The notes under the pieces are model-generated. The model saw only the letters and a list, made by a program, of their open reading frames with translations. It was not told where the DNA came from and did no database searches. Below, piece after piece: positions 10,958 through 23,311 of a stretch of 64,000 bases of DNA. Position numbers and translations under genes: made by a program. The stretch's first letter is position 1; every line of letters starts with the position of its first letter. The stretch spans positions 45,530,898-45,594,897 of the forward strand of contig NC_054865.1 of assembly GCF_018320785.1 (NCBI RefSeq). Reading direction: 5' to 3'. Source of the stretch: Cheilinus undulatus. Taxonomy: Eukaryota; Chordata; Actinopteri; Labriformes; Labridae.

Positions 10958-13900
10958 ATGGAGGAACAGAAGAGACTCCTTCCTGCGCTAGTTGCTCTTC
11001 TCTACGTCTGCTCTCCAGGTACTTTGTCATGCTGGTTTTCTACCTCTGTTTTATTTTGAGAAGCAGCATTGACTGTGAATCTGTCTGCAGTGCACGGAGC
11101 TGAGGGATGCAGTGGTTTTAAACACCTGGAGAATGGACAGACGTTTTTCCGCTATGGCGGGCTGCTGGTGATCTTCTGCTGTCGTCCTGGATACAAACTC
11201 CATGGATACAAAACCAACAGCTGTTTGTCTGGACACTGGTCTCGGGAAACTCCAGTCTGTGTTGGTAAGGGAATTATCTTCTTCATATGTACTGGAAACT
11301 CTTTCATATTAAAATTTTCACAGGATTAAAGTACAGTATTTTTTCTCAACTTTTTAAGTTATTTTATTTTTTAACCTAGCTTGTATAATTAGGCTAAGAA
11401 GATACTTTTAATCATTTAATATTATCATGTCTCCTTTTTCAGGGTCTGGTTGTTCTGATCCAGGGTCACTCAGTCATGGGACAAGTGGTATTGATAAGGA
11501 TGGGTCCTGGGCCATGTTCAGCTGTGATAATGGCTTTCGGCTTCATGGGCCTTCGATGTTGTATTGTAAGGGCCGCATCTGGAATGGCACAAAGCCTGAA
11601 TGCAGAGGTGTGGATGGCACTATAATATGTACAGTCTTGTGCAGAACTTTTAGGCGTATTTGGGCCAAAAACTCAGGCTGAAGTAAGCTGTAGATGTGGC
11701 GATTAAGCTGTCTGAGGGCATCAATGTGCGGGAGAGAGGATTGACACAACTCCGCTCGCACTCTGGATGTCCTTACATATTTCTAGGGGCATGGGAAAAT
11801 AATCTGTTGGAAAAAATAACAAAGTCCAAACTTTTAGGGTGGAGTAAGTGGTGAATTTCGCAAGTGAGGTCTGCCTAGGGTGCTGTCCAGGCGGGTAATA
11901 GGGTTGGCATGAGGCCCTGGTCATGCTGTGGAGGTCCCAAAGGCCCAAAAACTACCAGCAGTCTCAGGGCATATTACCAGGGGCGAAAAGACCCCAGCAA
12001 AAGTGATCCACATGCCTAAAACGTATGCACATGACTGTACCCTCTTTCTGTCTTTTTTCTTTTTGAGGCTCTTTTGCATGTTATGGCTACATTCATGATT
12101 GTACAGTATACTGAAGTTATTTAGTCTTGAAACACATGGGATTTAAAAGCTCATCAATGTTGCAAAATTTAGGGAGATCCTGGAGGACAACCTGACAGAG
12201 CTTGAGCAGTTTTCCAAAGAGGACTGGAGTAAGATTGCAGTGTGCAGATGTGCAAGCTTGACTGAGACCTATCTAAATAGACTCAGAGCTGTGATTGCAG
12301 CCAAAGGTGCTTCTCCTAAACACTGACTTGAAGGGGGGGAATATGCAGTCACTTATTTCACTTTACATAATAGTTTTTGATTTACATTACTTTGTAGTAA
12401 TCTGTTTTCACTTTTACATTGAAGAGTTTTTTGGGCAAAAAAAATGCCAAATTAAACTGACCATGACTGATTTATAAAATCAGAAAAAGGCTAAAACATC
12501 CAAGGGGTTGAATACTTTTTATAGGCACTGTAAGTGATGCTGTGATGGATTACCACTTTACAGGGATGATCTTGGGCAGTAAAAAGTTGCAACCAAAGGC
12601 AGAGAAAACTGTGGTCTTTCATAAATAAGCAGCAAAACGTGACTGAAATACAGCAACAGAATGGAAGCTTCCAGTAAACACTGCAGTATGTAGCAGCCAT
12701 AAACACAGTGACTCTGTCATGTCAGCATCTATGACAGGACATGTCTCATTACATTTATAAAAATCAAGAATTTCTCTGGCTTTGAAAACTGTTAGAAATA
12801 TTTGAGGTAAAGTAAGTGCTCAACAAAAAAAAAAATATTTACAGCATAATAAGAATAATTTTTAGATTAAAATAAACATTTCAGGGCAAAAAAACTACAC
12901 ATTGCAACTTTAAAAGTCAAGCAAATGAAAAAAAAATGATATTGCATTGTCTAACTCTTTCATTTATGTTGGTTTAGAGATTTAGCATAACTGGGAAACA
13001 GTTTACTGCAACGATGACAGCAAATCATGTTTTAAATATCTGATTTTTTCTCCGTTTTCTCCTTACTAGAGACCGACATGATGAGCTCAGTTTCAGGTGT
13101 CAGTATGCAAAAGCCAAACATCCATCGCCAGATCCTCCAGGCTGCTACAGCTCTGAAGACCCAGCAACAATCCCGCTACCACACCACTGCTAACACTGTT
13201 TCCAGAGAAGCAAACCTCAAATTCAGCTTGCTGTCTCATACGCCATCACAATCATCCACCAACAAGAAGGTCAAAGTCACTAATACAGAAGTCCGCCTGC
13301 AGGAGCAAAGTCAGTTTTCTTTTGAATTCCAGGAGAGTCACCATGAAGGTGAGTTTCAAGAGACAAATAGCGTTAAAGGACCTGAAATTAAAGAGAATGT
13401 TTCAGAGGAAAAATCTTTACAGGAGGAAGAAGAAACATTGGATGAAGTGACACAGATATTTTCCTCTAAATCATATCTATCTACTACTGTCTCAGCTACC
13501 TTGTCATTAGAGTCAGGAACAAAGCAACTGACATCTCTTTCATCTTCAACAGTTCCTACACCAGCCATCACTACATCCGCATACACTGATTTAAAGAGAA
13601 TCCTCCAAACTGTGACATTTGCACCAACTTCACAGCTTCAGTACACAAAATCTACTGTTTCTGTGCCTGGCAGAGATACATCATTAAAAAATGATGATAA
13701 CAGCATCGTTACTTCCCTTGAGGTTATAAGAAACAACGACAAAGCAGCTGTAACTGATTTCCAATATCCGTATTTATCCCAGCTGGGATCTACTAAATAT
13801 AAAAAGATGCCAACAGAGACTTCTACTACTTCTGCTTTTTTAAGTTCTCGCCCCCCTTCATCGCCTGCTTCCTCCACACTCTCCAGCTTGGGCACAGTTC

Positions 13901-16900
13901 CCTTCTTTCTTTCTACCCAAACTTCAACAACCCTTAGCTCTACCCTGTCCAACATGAAAACACATCCACCAAACGACTCCACAACTCCTGAGAGACGTTC
14001 TAACAGGACTGAATACAACAAACTTACACCATCTGTCACTACCAAACCATCTCTGCTAGCACCACTCAGACGACCCGTGTGCCCATACCCACCTGTACCG
14101 GCTCACGGGACCTTCTACTTTCTTAATGTGGAGAATCCAGGTCCCAAAGAGTACAGGCACTACATCCAGTATGCCTGCTACCCTGGTTTTACTCTGGCTC
14201 ATGGAGACGTGCACAGCTTCTGTCAGCAGGGCAGGTGGAGCGGGATCACACCTGTTTGTCTGGGTAGGTGAGGCTGCTGTTCGTACTTTTGTAGTTCAAC
14301 TTCAAAATGCTGCTGTTGTTCTCAGTGACAAGGAGAAGGGAGGTATGCTAGTGGGTAAATAAAGGAAAGGTTAATGGTACTAGTTTGATGTGCATCAGGA
14401 TAACAGTGTTTAAAAAATTATTGTTGTTGTGGCAAGTTGACACTCTTTGCAAAAGTTATCTAATACAAAAATACTTAAAATAATAAATTATTTTATGGCT
14501 GCATTAAAAAGTTGGACAAAATTAACACTAACAACATATTAGTACAAATATGTACATCATTTTTTACTTCAGTATTCCAACAATTTGTGCATTATTGATT
14601 GTGATATGGATATAGAAGAAATGTGATTAAAAAAAATATTTGTTGATATATTTACAGTAGTTTTATGGTGTCATTGTTGGACCTACAGTAATACAGCAGT
14701 TTGACTTTTAGACATGAATATTTAAGATGAAATTGTTACCTTTCTCAAGAATGGATTTTAGAGTTCTTCTATCTATAGTATAGTTAGTTATAGTTACTTA
14801 GTGTTATTTTACCTATGCTTACTCAGCTGATGTCCGACAGGAAATCTGTCTCTTTTTAGAGATCCAGATAGTTTGGCTAAGCCCAGTAGAGCTGGTTGTT
14901 TGGCTCCCAAATGGTTCTTCATTTGGTAGCACTTTGGTTTTTCAATGTGGATTAAATAACAACAAAGGATGGAGCAGTGTTAATTTTGGCAGCTATTCTT
15001 AATTTTAGTCTTAGTTTTAGTCTTTAACTGAAATGCATTTTAGTATTAGTCACATTTTAGTCATTTCTACCCTTTTTAGTTTTAGTCTCGTTTTAGTCAA
15101 TGAAAACTCAAAAACATTGTAGTCTAGTTTTATTCCATAAAAAGTCCTCACATTTAAGTCTTGACTTTTAGTCAAAGCATTTATTTTCTTGCCTAAATCT
15201 GATACCAAATCATGGTAGTGTGTTCTCTGCACTCTGCCAAACCTGGGGTCCCTGCTTTCTACAGCTGAGAGGCAGAAGAGATACAGATGCATTGTTTGTT
15301 GACAGATTTACCCTCAGTAGAGAAATATCATATATTTTGAATGTCTGACAAAAACTAAATTACATTTTAGTCTACTTTTAGTCATCTTGACAAAAACTAA
15401 ATTTAGTTTTTGTCAGTTTTAGTCATCACAGATTTTTGTTAGTCTTAGTCTAGTTTTTGTCATGGAATAAAAGGCTGTCGTCAAACATTTTTAGTCATAC
15501 TCTTAGTCAACGAAATTAACACTGGGATGGAGGAAAGAAAACTGGCTCTCAAACTGGAGCTAGCTCATTAAAGAGCTGTTTCATAGAACAGGCTCGTTCA
15601 TGGGGGGAGTCACTCACCCTGCAAGGTTTATTCGGTTCATAGTCCATCACCGTTTCGATTAAAAGCATGACAAAATAATAACTTTTTTCTATGTTAAAGG
15701 GGCTTTGCTAGCCTCTTACCTCAGTATAAGACTCTTGTCTCCTTTCATTTGTCTACATGACCCTAGGCACTAAGAGGTCTGCAGGACTGAGTTATTTTTT
15801 GTTGATCACCTCCACGCAAGGTAAATCGGTTAAACAGCGGAAAAAAACAATTTTTGTAAAGTATAGGGATTGTACTCAGTGTATGTAAAATTTTTCTCAT
15901 GATATTTGCAATAACTTTTAATTATTTGACAGCTTCATGTTTTTAAAGGTTACCTTTTTCAGTCTTGAGCACTGTCATCCTTTTGTCTGTCATGTGCTCA
16001 TTGCTCATTTGGTGTAAAAGGAGATCAGCTCACCTATCCTCATTTCAGCTTCATGTCAGCTTCTGTTTTAGTGGCAGCAGTTTGTCTGATGAAGTCCAGC
16101 CTCTTTTAGAGATTAAAACTGGGTCATGTCTATCCTACCTCTGACTGAATCATTCCTGAAGCATCCTTAGAGTAAGCTCATTAATGCTCTGATTAATTTC
16201 TTTTTACTGCCACCCTTCTTCCATGTCTCCAGAGCTGACTCCATGTTCAGTGAATAACGGAGGCTGCTCCCAGCTCTGCTCTCACTCCCAGCACTACAAC
16301 ATGAGCTCCAACCAGACCAGGACCAGGACTGAGTGTCACTGCAGACTTGGATTCACTCTGCTAGATGACAGGCGAACATGTCGAGGTGAGTGCTCTAATA
16401 TTGTTGTTTTTTTTATCCTGCAGAGCTTTCCCTTTGACTTCAGCGTTCCTCCTGAATCCTCTGTGGACTCTCAGCTCTTTTCCTCATGACAACACAGCGG
16501 ACGGTGAGGCATGTTGCAGCACAGTGGGGAATCTGCTCAGCTTGCTGAGTCCCTCCTGTGCATCCTTAGTTTCTATCTCTGAAGAAAAGTATTTCAGAAA
16601 ACAAATCTCTGCATTCTGGCTTTGTCATTACAGCCCCAAAGAGAGCAAACATGGAGACACATCAATGAGGTTTCTGATTCCAGATTAAATCAGAGCAACA
16701 GGGGAGATGACCACCTTTCATCTGCTCTTTTCTTTCATCTCTCTGTCTGGATTGTGTGTTTCTGTCAGATTGATGGCATTATCTGGATGTAATGTGTGTG
16801 TTTTTGTGTGTGTAGATGTTGATGAGTGTTTGGAGCAGCAGCCGCAGTGTCAGCAGAAATGCAAGAACACTTTCGGCTCCTTTATGTGCAGCTGTAGTGA

Positions 16901-19900
16901 CGGATATCAACTAGCTCATGACCACATCTCCTGCACAGGTATGTGTTTATTGTGTTTGTACATCTGTTTATGTCTTCAACATCTATCAGCAGAGTGTTTT
17001 TCTACATTGCTCTCCATCTTTCCAGATGTGGATGAGTGCCTGTTGCCTGCAGCTGTCACAGGCTGTGTGTTTGGCTGTGTGAACACTCCCGGGAGCTTCC
17101 ACTGTCAGTGTCCCACAGGATACATCCTAGACAGTGCAGACAGACACTGCCAAGGTTAGAGGAGTCCCTGCCAACCTTTCACTGCTGCTTTGAACAAGGA
17201 TGATTGAATATTATCATTCCATGACAGAAAACCCTGCACTTTATGGTTTATTGACATTATTGGATTAACTTTGGTGTCTTTAATGTATCCTTTTATGAAG
17301 AAACACTACATGTCTACATTTTGAGGGAATTTTAAAAATAGATTCACATATAGGCTGCCATTTTTGGCCAGTGCATTCTGGGTAGTGATGTCAGATGGTT
17401 TGATTGTTCCTCCTACATCTTCCCGACTGTACACTGCATTCTTTTTTGTCGTCTTCCTCACTTGAACTGCACTTGGCTTAAAATTTAAAAGGTTAAACAT
17501 GCCACTCAGCTAATGCAAATATTTGACATCACTACCCAGAATGCACCAAACAACAAAGGCAGCCAACACGTGAATTCATTTTTCTCAAAATGTAGGAATC
17601 TAATATGATTCTTTGCAACAACATACATACAGAAGAAACTAGTTTACAGTGCCAAAAAAGTATTCACCCTCTTTGGATGTTTTACCCTTTTATTGATTTT
17701 ATAGATCAATCATGGGCAATATAAAACAAAAACCTCTTTCATATAAAAGTGAAAACAGATTTCTGCAAAGTAATGTTAATTTAATAAAAATATGTAATGT
17801 AAAATAAGTGACTGCATAAATATTCACCCTCTTAAAGTCAGTATTTCGTAGATGCACCTTTGGCTGTAATCACAGCACTGAGTGCGTAGTTAGGTCTTAA
17901 TCAGGCTTGCACACCTGGACACTGCAATTTTACTCAATTTTTCTTTGCAAAACTGATCAAGCTCTGTCAGGTTGCACGGGGACCAGTAGTGAACAACCCT
18001 TGTCAAGTCCAGCCACAATTTCTGTATTGAGTTAAGGTCTGGGCTTTGACTCTGCAATAACAGAACATTCACTTTGTTGTCTTCAACCATTTCTGTGTAG
18101 CTTTTTGCTATATGTTTTGGTCATTGTTTTTCTGGAAAATAAATCTCCCAAGTCATAGTTCTCTTGTGAACTGAATTAAATTGCTCTCCAGGATTTTCCT
18201 ATGTTTTGCCACATTCATTTTACCTTCTACCTTTACAAGCCTTCAAGGGCCGGCTTCTGAGAAGCATCCCCATAGAATGATGCTGCCACTCCTTCATTTC
18301 CAGGTGGTGGCTTTCTCTTTGCCACTCTCCCATAAAGCTTTGACTGGTGAAGAGTCTCTCCCATCTCAGCTGCTGAAGCTTGCAACTCCTTCAGAGTAGT
18401 CATAGGTGTCCTGATGGCCTCTCTCACAAGACTCCTTCTTGCACGTTCCATATTCTTTATATGTGACCAAAGCTGGTAAAAACTCCTACAAGTTGTCCAC
18501 CGTCGTTTTAGAGTTTTTTTTACACATTATGAAAGTATAGATTCCAAGCTTTCAAGTGGTGTATCATACACCTTACTCTGAGCATATTTTACAAAGATAT
18601 GCTCATTTGAATGTTAACTTCTAGTTTCTGTTTGTTCTGAGAAAACCAGGCTCAAAGTTTCAGGACTTTTCATACCTTCAGGCAGGCCAGGTAATGGGCG
18701 TGAACAATAGGGCCACATTTACATAAAGTCCACCCAAATCAAGCTTCTGAATTGGACTGGTGACACTCATTAAAATATTCCCACAGGAAATCCGCCTTCA
18801 CCAAACTTTCACTGTCAAGTGATCTTGAAGTTGTCCCAAGTCTGTTGATAATTCTTGCTGCTTCGTCATTGTCTCTTCTACCTGTCTTCGCTGCAGGGTG
18901 CATCTTGAGGCTTGTTGATAAAGGTGATAATAACTAGAAACAGCTGTATTTATGTGCTAGGGGAGGGGAGGCATTTGAGCCATGCAGTGTTTATTGTCCA
19001 TCTCAATGGGCGAAACTGGGAACAATGGCAGGCTGAATGGCCAATTATCACCCAGCAGTTTCGCTTTACCCTCCCCTCAATCTCCCTGCAGAAACTCAGA
19101 AAACAGGGCATTTTAAGACACAAAATTAACACTTTTAAATATCCCATTTGTGTTACTTTTTATCAGATGAGTAGTTTAAATGTTGGACTTGCATAAAATA
19201 AGAAAAAAACAAATAATGATCATTTTGAAGAAAACAACTTTGTATCCATTTTTCTCAACCACCGGGAATGCAGACTTGCAGGAACTTTATCTGGCTTCGG
19301 TCACATATTCCTTGATGATGGATTTAACTGAACTCTGGGGGATGTTCAGTGCCTTGGAAATTGTTTTGTATCCATCCCTACTCATACTTTTCAATAACCT
19401 TTGTTGAGTTGCTTGGAGTGTTCTTTTGTCTTCATGGTGTAATGGTAGCAATGAGTACCGATTGATCATTGACTGGACCTTTTACAGACAGGTGTTTTTA
19501 TATTACAATCACTTGAGACACATTCACTGCACTCAGGTGATCCCCATTCCATTAATAATGAGACTGCTACCACCTTTTGCCTGTACCTCTGTTGAATTAG
19601 GTCAATCACTTAAAAAAGCACAAATATTTCTTCAGTCACTTATTTTACATATTTATTTGTTAAACTGACATTACTTTGTAGAAATCTGTTTTCACTTTGA
19701 CATTCACAAGAGACCTGTTGTCCATGGAAATTATAATAACTGTGATTGATAAATAAACCAATACAAGGGTAAAACATCTAAGCGGGTGAAAACTGAATAA
19801 GCACTGTATATGTTTGTACATTTAAATTATCCCTTGAAAACCTGAACTGATTATTTTGATTTCTATTTTGAGCTAGTATTTTATAATGACATTCAAAATG

Positions 19901-21105
19901 TTTAAGTACCTACGTGAAACAATTCAGGGTAACTTTCTTAAACTAACTGTAGACATATTATTGGTCTTTTTAATCCACTGATTTTCAGCAGAAAATGACA
20001 TTTTATCTCATCTTAATTGATTTTATAGATGCAGTGGTTTAAGACAGTATGAACAATTTACTGTACAAACAGTTGCAAGTTTACCAGGCATACATAACAA
20101 TTAAGTAAACCAGCAAACAACTTAATAAATCCAATAAATAAACTCAAAGGTTTTGACTGCAGCTTGATTGTATTTTCCTTTATCTATCGTTCTTATGCAG
20201 ATATAGATGAGTGTTCTAGTAATCAGGGACTTGGGCCGTGTCTGGAGCAGTGCCAAAACACACCTGGATCATATCGCTGCTCCTGTTCTTACGGAAACAT
20301 TTTAGCCAGGGATGGACACAGCTGCAACCCTGAGTGTCCACCTGGCTTCAGGAAACGACTGACAACACCTGAGAATACAACCCTGGAAGAGTGTATAGGT
20401 AAAGAGAAAACATTTTTAAAGAATTCTTCTTGTTTCTCCAAAGTCTGAGCTTATTTGTTGTATCCACACAGATATAAACGAGTGCCAGGAGGAGGACAGG
20501 TGTGGGTGGCAGTGTGTAAACCTGCCGGGCTCGTATCGCTGCATCTGCCCCAGAGGATACACGCTGCAGGGAGACGGGAGACGCTGCAAGGGTCAGTCAG
20601 GTCAAACACTCATAAATACCACAGCATGGTGTATAATGTTCACGATGGTACATCACTTTGAAGACTTTAACCACAAAATACATACCAATGGATTTAAACT
20701 ACAGTAACTGCAACTTTAAGATTTAGTTAGGCCTTTGAATTGAAAAAGGGAAGAGAACAGTAAGTAAATGTACTCGATTTTTTCAAATTATGCAGGGACT
20801 GGATGCTTTTATCCAACAGCTCTTACATCTCAGTCTTTTTGCTGCTGTCTATAACAGTTTGTTTACAGATCCTTGAAGTTTATAAGTAGATACTAACTTT
20901 TTATACTAAGGGTTGTGAAACTTGTCTTATTTTTCCTTATTCTCCTCTAGACATAAATGAGTGCGGTCACAAGAACGGAGGATGCTCTCACCTGTGTGTG
21001 AACCAAAAAGGTGGATATAAATGTGCCTGTCCGGCCTCACATCGCCTCTCCCCCTACAGCTGGAAGAAATGTGTGCCAAGAATGACAGCAAACACCACTG
21101 GCTGA
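10958..21105 (+). CDS. Secreted CCP/sushi-mucin-EGF multidomain protein, unnamed
   Basis: Exons: 10958-11018, 11091-11264, 11443-11607, 13070-14263, 16233-16385, 16816-16938, 17026-17154, 20201-20398, 20472-20591, 20951-21105, giving 823 residues; every intron is phase 1. The ATG at 10958 opens a signal peptide (residues 1-20, Leu/Ala-rich). Exon 2 is CCP1 (21-78), exon 3 CCP2 (79-133). Exon 4 holds a Ser/Thr-rich, mucin-like spacer (about 134-465) and then CCP3 (about 467-531). Exon 5 is a non-calcium EGF with NNGGC. Exons 6-10 carry five calcium-binding EGFs starting DVDEC, DVDEC, DIDEC, DINEC and DINEC; each also fits the Asn-hydroxylation pattern CxNx4[FY]xCxC. Exon 8 has an extra Cys-poor tail. 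No transmembrane segment or fibulin C-terminal module is visible, so it is probably extracellular. I do not recognise an orthologue; fibulin-7-like or SUSD-like relatives are possible. The family role (matrix or complement-like adhesion) is inferred from domains only. Confidence 0.88.
11632..12037. mobile_element. Mariner-type miniature inverted-repeat element with TA duplication
   Basis: The ends are inverted: CAGTCTTGTGCAGAACTTTT on the left against the complement of the right, CAGTCATGTGCATACGTTTT. Each is flanked by TA (11630-11631, 12038-12039). There is no transposase in 406 bp, so it is non-autonomous. It sits in the intron between CCP2 and the mucin exon. Confidence 0.75.
12164..12530 (+). 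mobile_element. Tc1-like transposon 3' fragment
   Basis: The plus strand encodes the transposase C-terminus ([19 protein letters not shown], then [15 protein letters not shown]) and runs into the terminal repeat ending GGCACTG before a TA at 12531. The 5' part is missing. Confidence 0.8.
14975..15524. mobile_element. Non-autonomous hAT-type element built of TTTTAGTC repeats, 8-bp target duplication
   Basis: Starts CAGTGTTAATTT and ends with its complement AAATTAACACTG. It is flanked by perfect GGATGGAG direct repeats at 14967-14974 and 15525-15532, the 8-bp duplication expected of hAT transposition. The interior is dominated by variants of TTTTAGTC. No transposase. It lies in the intron before the first EGF exon. 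Confidence 0.85.
17647..19806 (-). mobile_element. Tc1-like transposon, near full span, interrupted
   Basis: The ends CAGTGCCAAAAAAGTATTCA and its right-end counterpart (complement CAGTGCTTATTCAGTTTTCA) are flanked by TA, and the inverted repeats extend roughly 200 bp. The minus strand carries the transposase in pieces: HTH ([20 protein letters not shown]) near 19300-19400, middle ([30 protein letters not shown]) near 18290-18450, and the C-terminal D-E region ([17 protein letters not shown]) near 17950-18060. About 0.8 kb at 18452-19275 does not belong to Tc1. Stops and frameshifts make it inactive. Confidence 0.85.
20592..20950. other. CCP/EGF gene intron without recognised feature
   Basis: No repeat or exon could be supported between the last two EGF exons. 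Confidence 0.5.
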
Positions 21106-21291
21106 CATAAAAACCTCCTCAGATTGTAAATATTTAATCCCACCCTAACCTAACCCACCCACAGAGAAATGTGGAGCTCTGTCATTTGCTAGCAGAAATC
21201 TGTCCAATCAGAGCAAGGAATTCACATGAATGAAAAGTAATAATGACACATTAACATTAAAATATTTTATTAATGTATGAGAAAAATACAT

Positions 21292-21297
21292 AATAAA
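21292..21297 (+). terminator. CCP/EGF gene polyadenylation signal
   Basis: AATAAA about 190 nt after the stop at 21105, within AT-rich DNA with no further coding sequence. Another AATAAA occurs near 21408. Confidence 0.5.
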
Positions 21298-22085
21298 ATC
21301 ATACTTTTCTGATGAAATGAGGATCAGCTGTTTAAAAAGAGGGTCAGCATAATATATTAACTCTAAAAATATACTACATTTATTCTGTCTACCTTTTTTA
21401 AAGTTCAAATAAATAGACATATTTCACAGTTAGGAATTAAGTTAAAATGTATTAACATTTAAATCTTTTCTGTTTCCAAAATCAAAGCACTGACATAAAA
21501 CTTACTTTAAATTTCTTTTTTTCTGTTACTTGCCTTATAAACTTTTACAATCACATGTACCGTACTGCAATGCTTTATTTCAGACTTACAAAGACCCTCG
21601 TCGACATCCTCCGCCCCTTTGTGGTGCTTTACTAACGTCTGGTTATACTGCCATTCTTTACACCGACACATCATGCATATACTGTACATATTATTGTTTA
21701 CAAATATTTACCAGCTATGTAACAGTTTATCGGCTGAATTCAACCCCAAAATAACTTAAAATAACTTATTTCTACAGCACGCTTCTATTTCAGCCCTCAT
21801 AAACTGAGGCGCATGCATATCAGTAGCAAACATCAGGGTGACAATCATACACAGATAGATGATTTCATTTTCATTCATTTTACAAAACATTAAATAGACA
21901 AAACAAAAGATGTCGGCAGTCGAGGAACAAGAGTCTGTTCCCTTAGAGGTTAATGCTAATACAAGGCAACAATGTAGTTAAAGTTTCATCAGCATTAAAC
22001 CTGGGAGCTATCAGAGGAAACATTTTCTTTATTAAAAAAAGTCTTTTATAGGGGAAAACATATTCATCCATATATACAAGTTATT

Positions 22086-22245
22086 CTGTTTGGGGTCACA
22101 GGGCGGCTAGAGCTAATCCCAGCTGTCATTTCTAGAGGCGCACTACACCCTGGAGTTATCAGTCAATCACAGGGCTGATATAGACAACAACCATTCACAC
22201 TCACACGTATGGGCAATTTAGAGTCACCATTTAAGCTAACAAGCA
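22086..22245 (+). repeat. Teleost interspersed repeat (CACCCTGG...CAATTTAGAGTCACCA type)
   Basis: Contains the hallmark sequence of a common fish retroelement 3' region: CTACACCCTGGA, AATCACAGGG, CCATTCACACTCACAC and GGGCAATTTAGAGTCACCA. A fragment only. Confidence 0.55.
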
Positions 22246-22317
22246 TGTTTATGTTGTTTAGGAGTAAGGCTAGCCACATACCAGATGACTTTCAAATCTT
22301 AACTGATGGTCAGTTTA

Positions 22318-22860
22318 AAGGTTTTTACAGTTCACCAAAACTAACCAACTAACTAAAACTTAAATGTGAAAACTGTTTTAGTTAACTGAAACGAAATAAA
22401 AACGACATACAAAAATAGGAAAACTAAAACCATACTGTGTTTACGAAACAAACTAAAATTAAATAAAATTAGGCACAAAATATCCTTCGTGTTAGACTTT
22501 GCCAGCAGAATGCTGACTGACATGTATGACCAAGCCTGGCGAGTAGAAAATGGCCTGATTTGATTAAAGAAGACTTCACACAATAGTTAGTTGTAGTTCT
22601 TGATGTTGAATTCAAATGTCAAATTTGAATAAATAAAATAAAAAGTGAAGACTGGTCTGTTTGAATGCACTTTTAAAAACTGTATGATGTTTACTTTTTC
22701 TGACCCTTTTTTAGCCTCGGCCCGACAAGTGCTGGAAAAACTAAAACACTGAAATATTTCAAAACTAAACTAAAATGAAGCATTTTTGCAAAATAAAAAC
22801 TAAATTAACAAACCAGAAGTAAAAAACTGTTTTAAAGACTAAACTGAAATTTATAACAAA
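22318..22860 (-). repeat. Old AAACTAAAA-rich interspersed repeat
   Basis: Composed of AACTAAAAC/AGTTAACTGAAAC variants; its complement resembles 4180-4775 (TTTTAGTTAACT). Probably a degraded DNA element; the ends were not fixed. Confidence 0.4.
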
Positions 22861-23311
22861 AAGTCAAAACAAAATAGAAAAAAATAACAAAAAATACAAA
22901 ACTGTTAGAAGCTCGGTCAGTTTCAGACGACTTTTCATCCTCCGAGCTCACACTAATGACCACACACCTGCCGTCTATAGAAACAATCTCACATGAAGAT
23001 TCCTCATACTTGAGATCTATCAAAATCTCCTGTGATCAAATGAGACTCTAGAAATAACAAACATGGAGGGCGAATGAAATCCTTAGCTGGCTGTCCTGCT
23101 GTGTGTTATTGATGCAACTAAGTTTAAAAAAAGAATGAGGGGAAATTTGGGCTGAAATAAAGGTAAAGTTGTGTTTCTGTTAATGAGCTTACATCTGTTT
23201 TTTTTTTTTTGTGACCCAAACTGCTCCCTCTCATTATTTGTTGATGGTTTTCCAATCAACTTTGCTACAGGGAGTAGTAAAGTAACTGTGTGGACAACAT
23301 GCACTTGTGAA

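Noticed and set aside
13356-14045. Two antisense ORFs over the mucin exon
   Set aside because: They are shadows of the Ser/Thr-rich coding strand; no independent start context or known domain.
17155-20200. Extra EGF exon in the long intron of the CCP/EGF gene
   Set aside because: The intron is filled by the Tc1 element and AT-rich DNA; no DxDEC or Cys pattern was found between flanking exons.
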